Of a DNA stretch of 6,807 bases, positions 6,497 to 6,807 are shown in pieces. The stretch covers positions 1 to 6,807 of the forward strand of contig CAYTID010000106.1 in NCBI GenBank assembly GCA_964437735.1, given 5' to 3'. Under the pieces are notes generated by a model. The model did no database searches. It saw nothing but the letters and a program-made list of their open reading frames with translations, and was not told where the DNA came from. This DNA comes from CAYTID01 sp964437735 (GTDB taxonomy: Bacteria > Bacteroidota > Ignavibacteria > UBA10030 > BY39). A program made the translations under genes and the position numbers. The number at the start of each line of letters is the position of its first letter. Positions within the stretch are counted from its first letter, which is position 1.

Positions 6497-6807
6497 TCAA
6501 ATAATATTTTTCCAATCGGCTTGAAGTCGTGCAATTCGTGCCGCATCCGAAATAGTTTTTTTCTCACTAACGTTAAGTAAATCTGATATAATATTTTCGG
6601 GATTTGCTGGGTCACGAACCTCATCTTCAAGAAATCCTTCCGTCAAATAATCCATAACGTTCAGAAAATATTTTTCCTAACCAGTTTTTCTTCCTGTTAA
6701 AAAGAGCGTTAATAACAGTCAACTCTAAGTATAGAGTAGGGAATTTCAAATCGGTGAGGTTGCGCCATATTTTTATAGCTCGTATTTCATCCAACCTCCC
6801 TGATTTA
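6497..6807 (-). pseudogene. Frameshifted C-terminal part of a nucleotidyltransferase-like gene (runs off the right edge)
   Basis: Two overlapping - strand frames together make one sensible protein end. Frame A (6806 downward, open from the window edge) gives GRLDEIRAIKIWRNLTDL, then KFPTLYLELTVINAL and NRKKNWLGK; past the break it becomes unrelated and stops at 6629-6627. Frame B picks up with FLNVMDYLTEGFLEDEV, then DPANPENIISDLLNVSEKK, and ends ADWKNII with TGA at 6499-6497. Removing one base, either from the A5 run at 6671-6675 or the T4 run at 6665-6668 (coding strand), joins them into about 102 residues. The order FPxxYLELxVI, then a leucine-rich helix, then DPANPxNxISDxLxxxEK resembles the C-terminal half of OAS/CD-NTase-like nucleotidyltransferases; this is recognition from memory. 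The catalytic GS...DxD half would lie beyond 6807. Frame B alone has an ATG at 6655 (52 aa) without a Shine-Dalgarno sequence, so a separate small gene is less likely. A sequencing error or a programmed shift could also explain the break. Confidence 0.6.

Noticed and set aside
6497..6655. Stand-alone 52-residue small gene (ATG at 6655, - strand), for example an antitoxin
   Set aside because: The ATG has no Shine-Dalgarno sequence, and the open frame with sensible residues continues upstream of it. It reads better as the end of the longer frameshifted nucleotidyltransferase-like protein.
1..6807. tRNA or rRNA genes, CRISPR arrays, insertion sequences, riboswitches
   Set aside because: Nearly all the sequence is occupied by coding regions, and the short gaps show no clover-leaf, repeat-spacer pattern, transposase motif or long terminal inverted repeat on reading both strands.

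Overview
The window is an AT-rich bacterial chromosome segment. Its gene content points to the Bacteroidota/Chlorobiota/Ignavibacteriota (FCB) group: a GWxTD-domain exported protein beside a short Omp85 outer-membrane protein, weak Shine-Dalgarno sequences, and TAnnTTTG-like boxes. The phylum is an inference from family knowledge; no rRNA or other marker fixes it.

Left part (21-5408, + strand): a compact, probably single operon of five genes. rimO (ribosomal protein S12 methylthiotransferase) overlaps a secreted GWxTD-domain protein. That gene overlaps a POTRA/Omp85 (BamA/TamA-type) outer-membrane protein. rnhB (ribonuclease HII) and a YraN/UPF0102 nuclease-fold protein follow after short gaps of 22 and 29 nt. 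The operon mixes translation fidelity (rimO), cell-envelope genes (the GWxTD and Omp85 pair) and nucleic-acid maintenance (rnhB and yraN, a commonly seen pair).

Right part (5448-6807, - strand, convergent with the operon): an FmdB-type zinc-ribbon protein with its own likely promoter, a conserved but uncharacterised 203-residue soluble protein, and at the right edge the C-terminal third or so of a nucleotidyltransferase-like gene. That last gene runs in from beyond the window and its reading frame is broken by one base near 6665-6675. It resembles the C-terminal part of OAS/CD-NTase-like nucleotidyltransferases. It is not visible as one ORF because the two halves lie in different frames.

Nothing here is clearly a new system. 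The items most worth a second look are the frameshifted nucleotidyltransferase tail with its unknown downstream neighbour, and the translationally overlapped GWxTD-Omp85 pair, whose joint role is unknown. No tRNA, rRNA, CRISPR array, insertion sequence or convincing intrinsic terminator was found.
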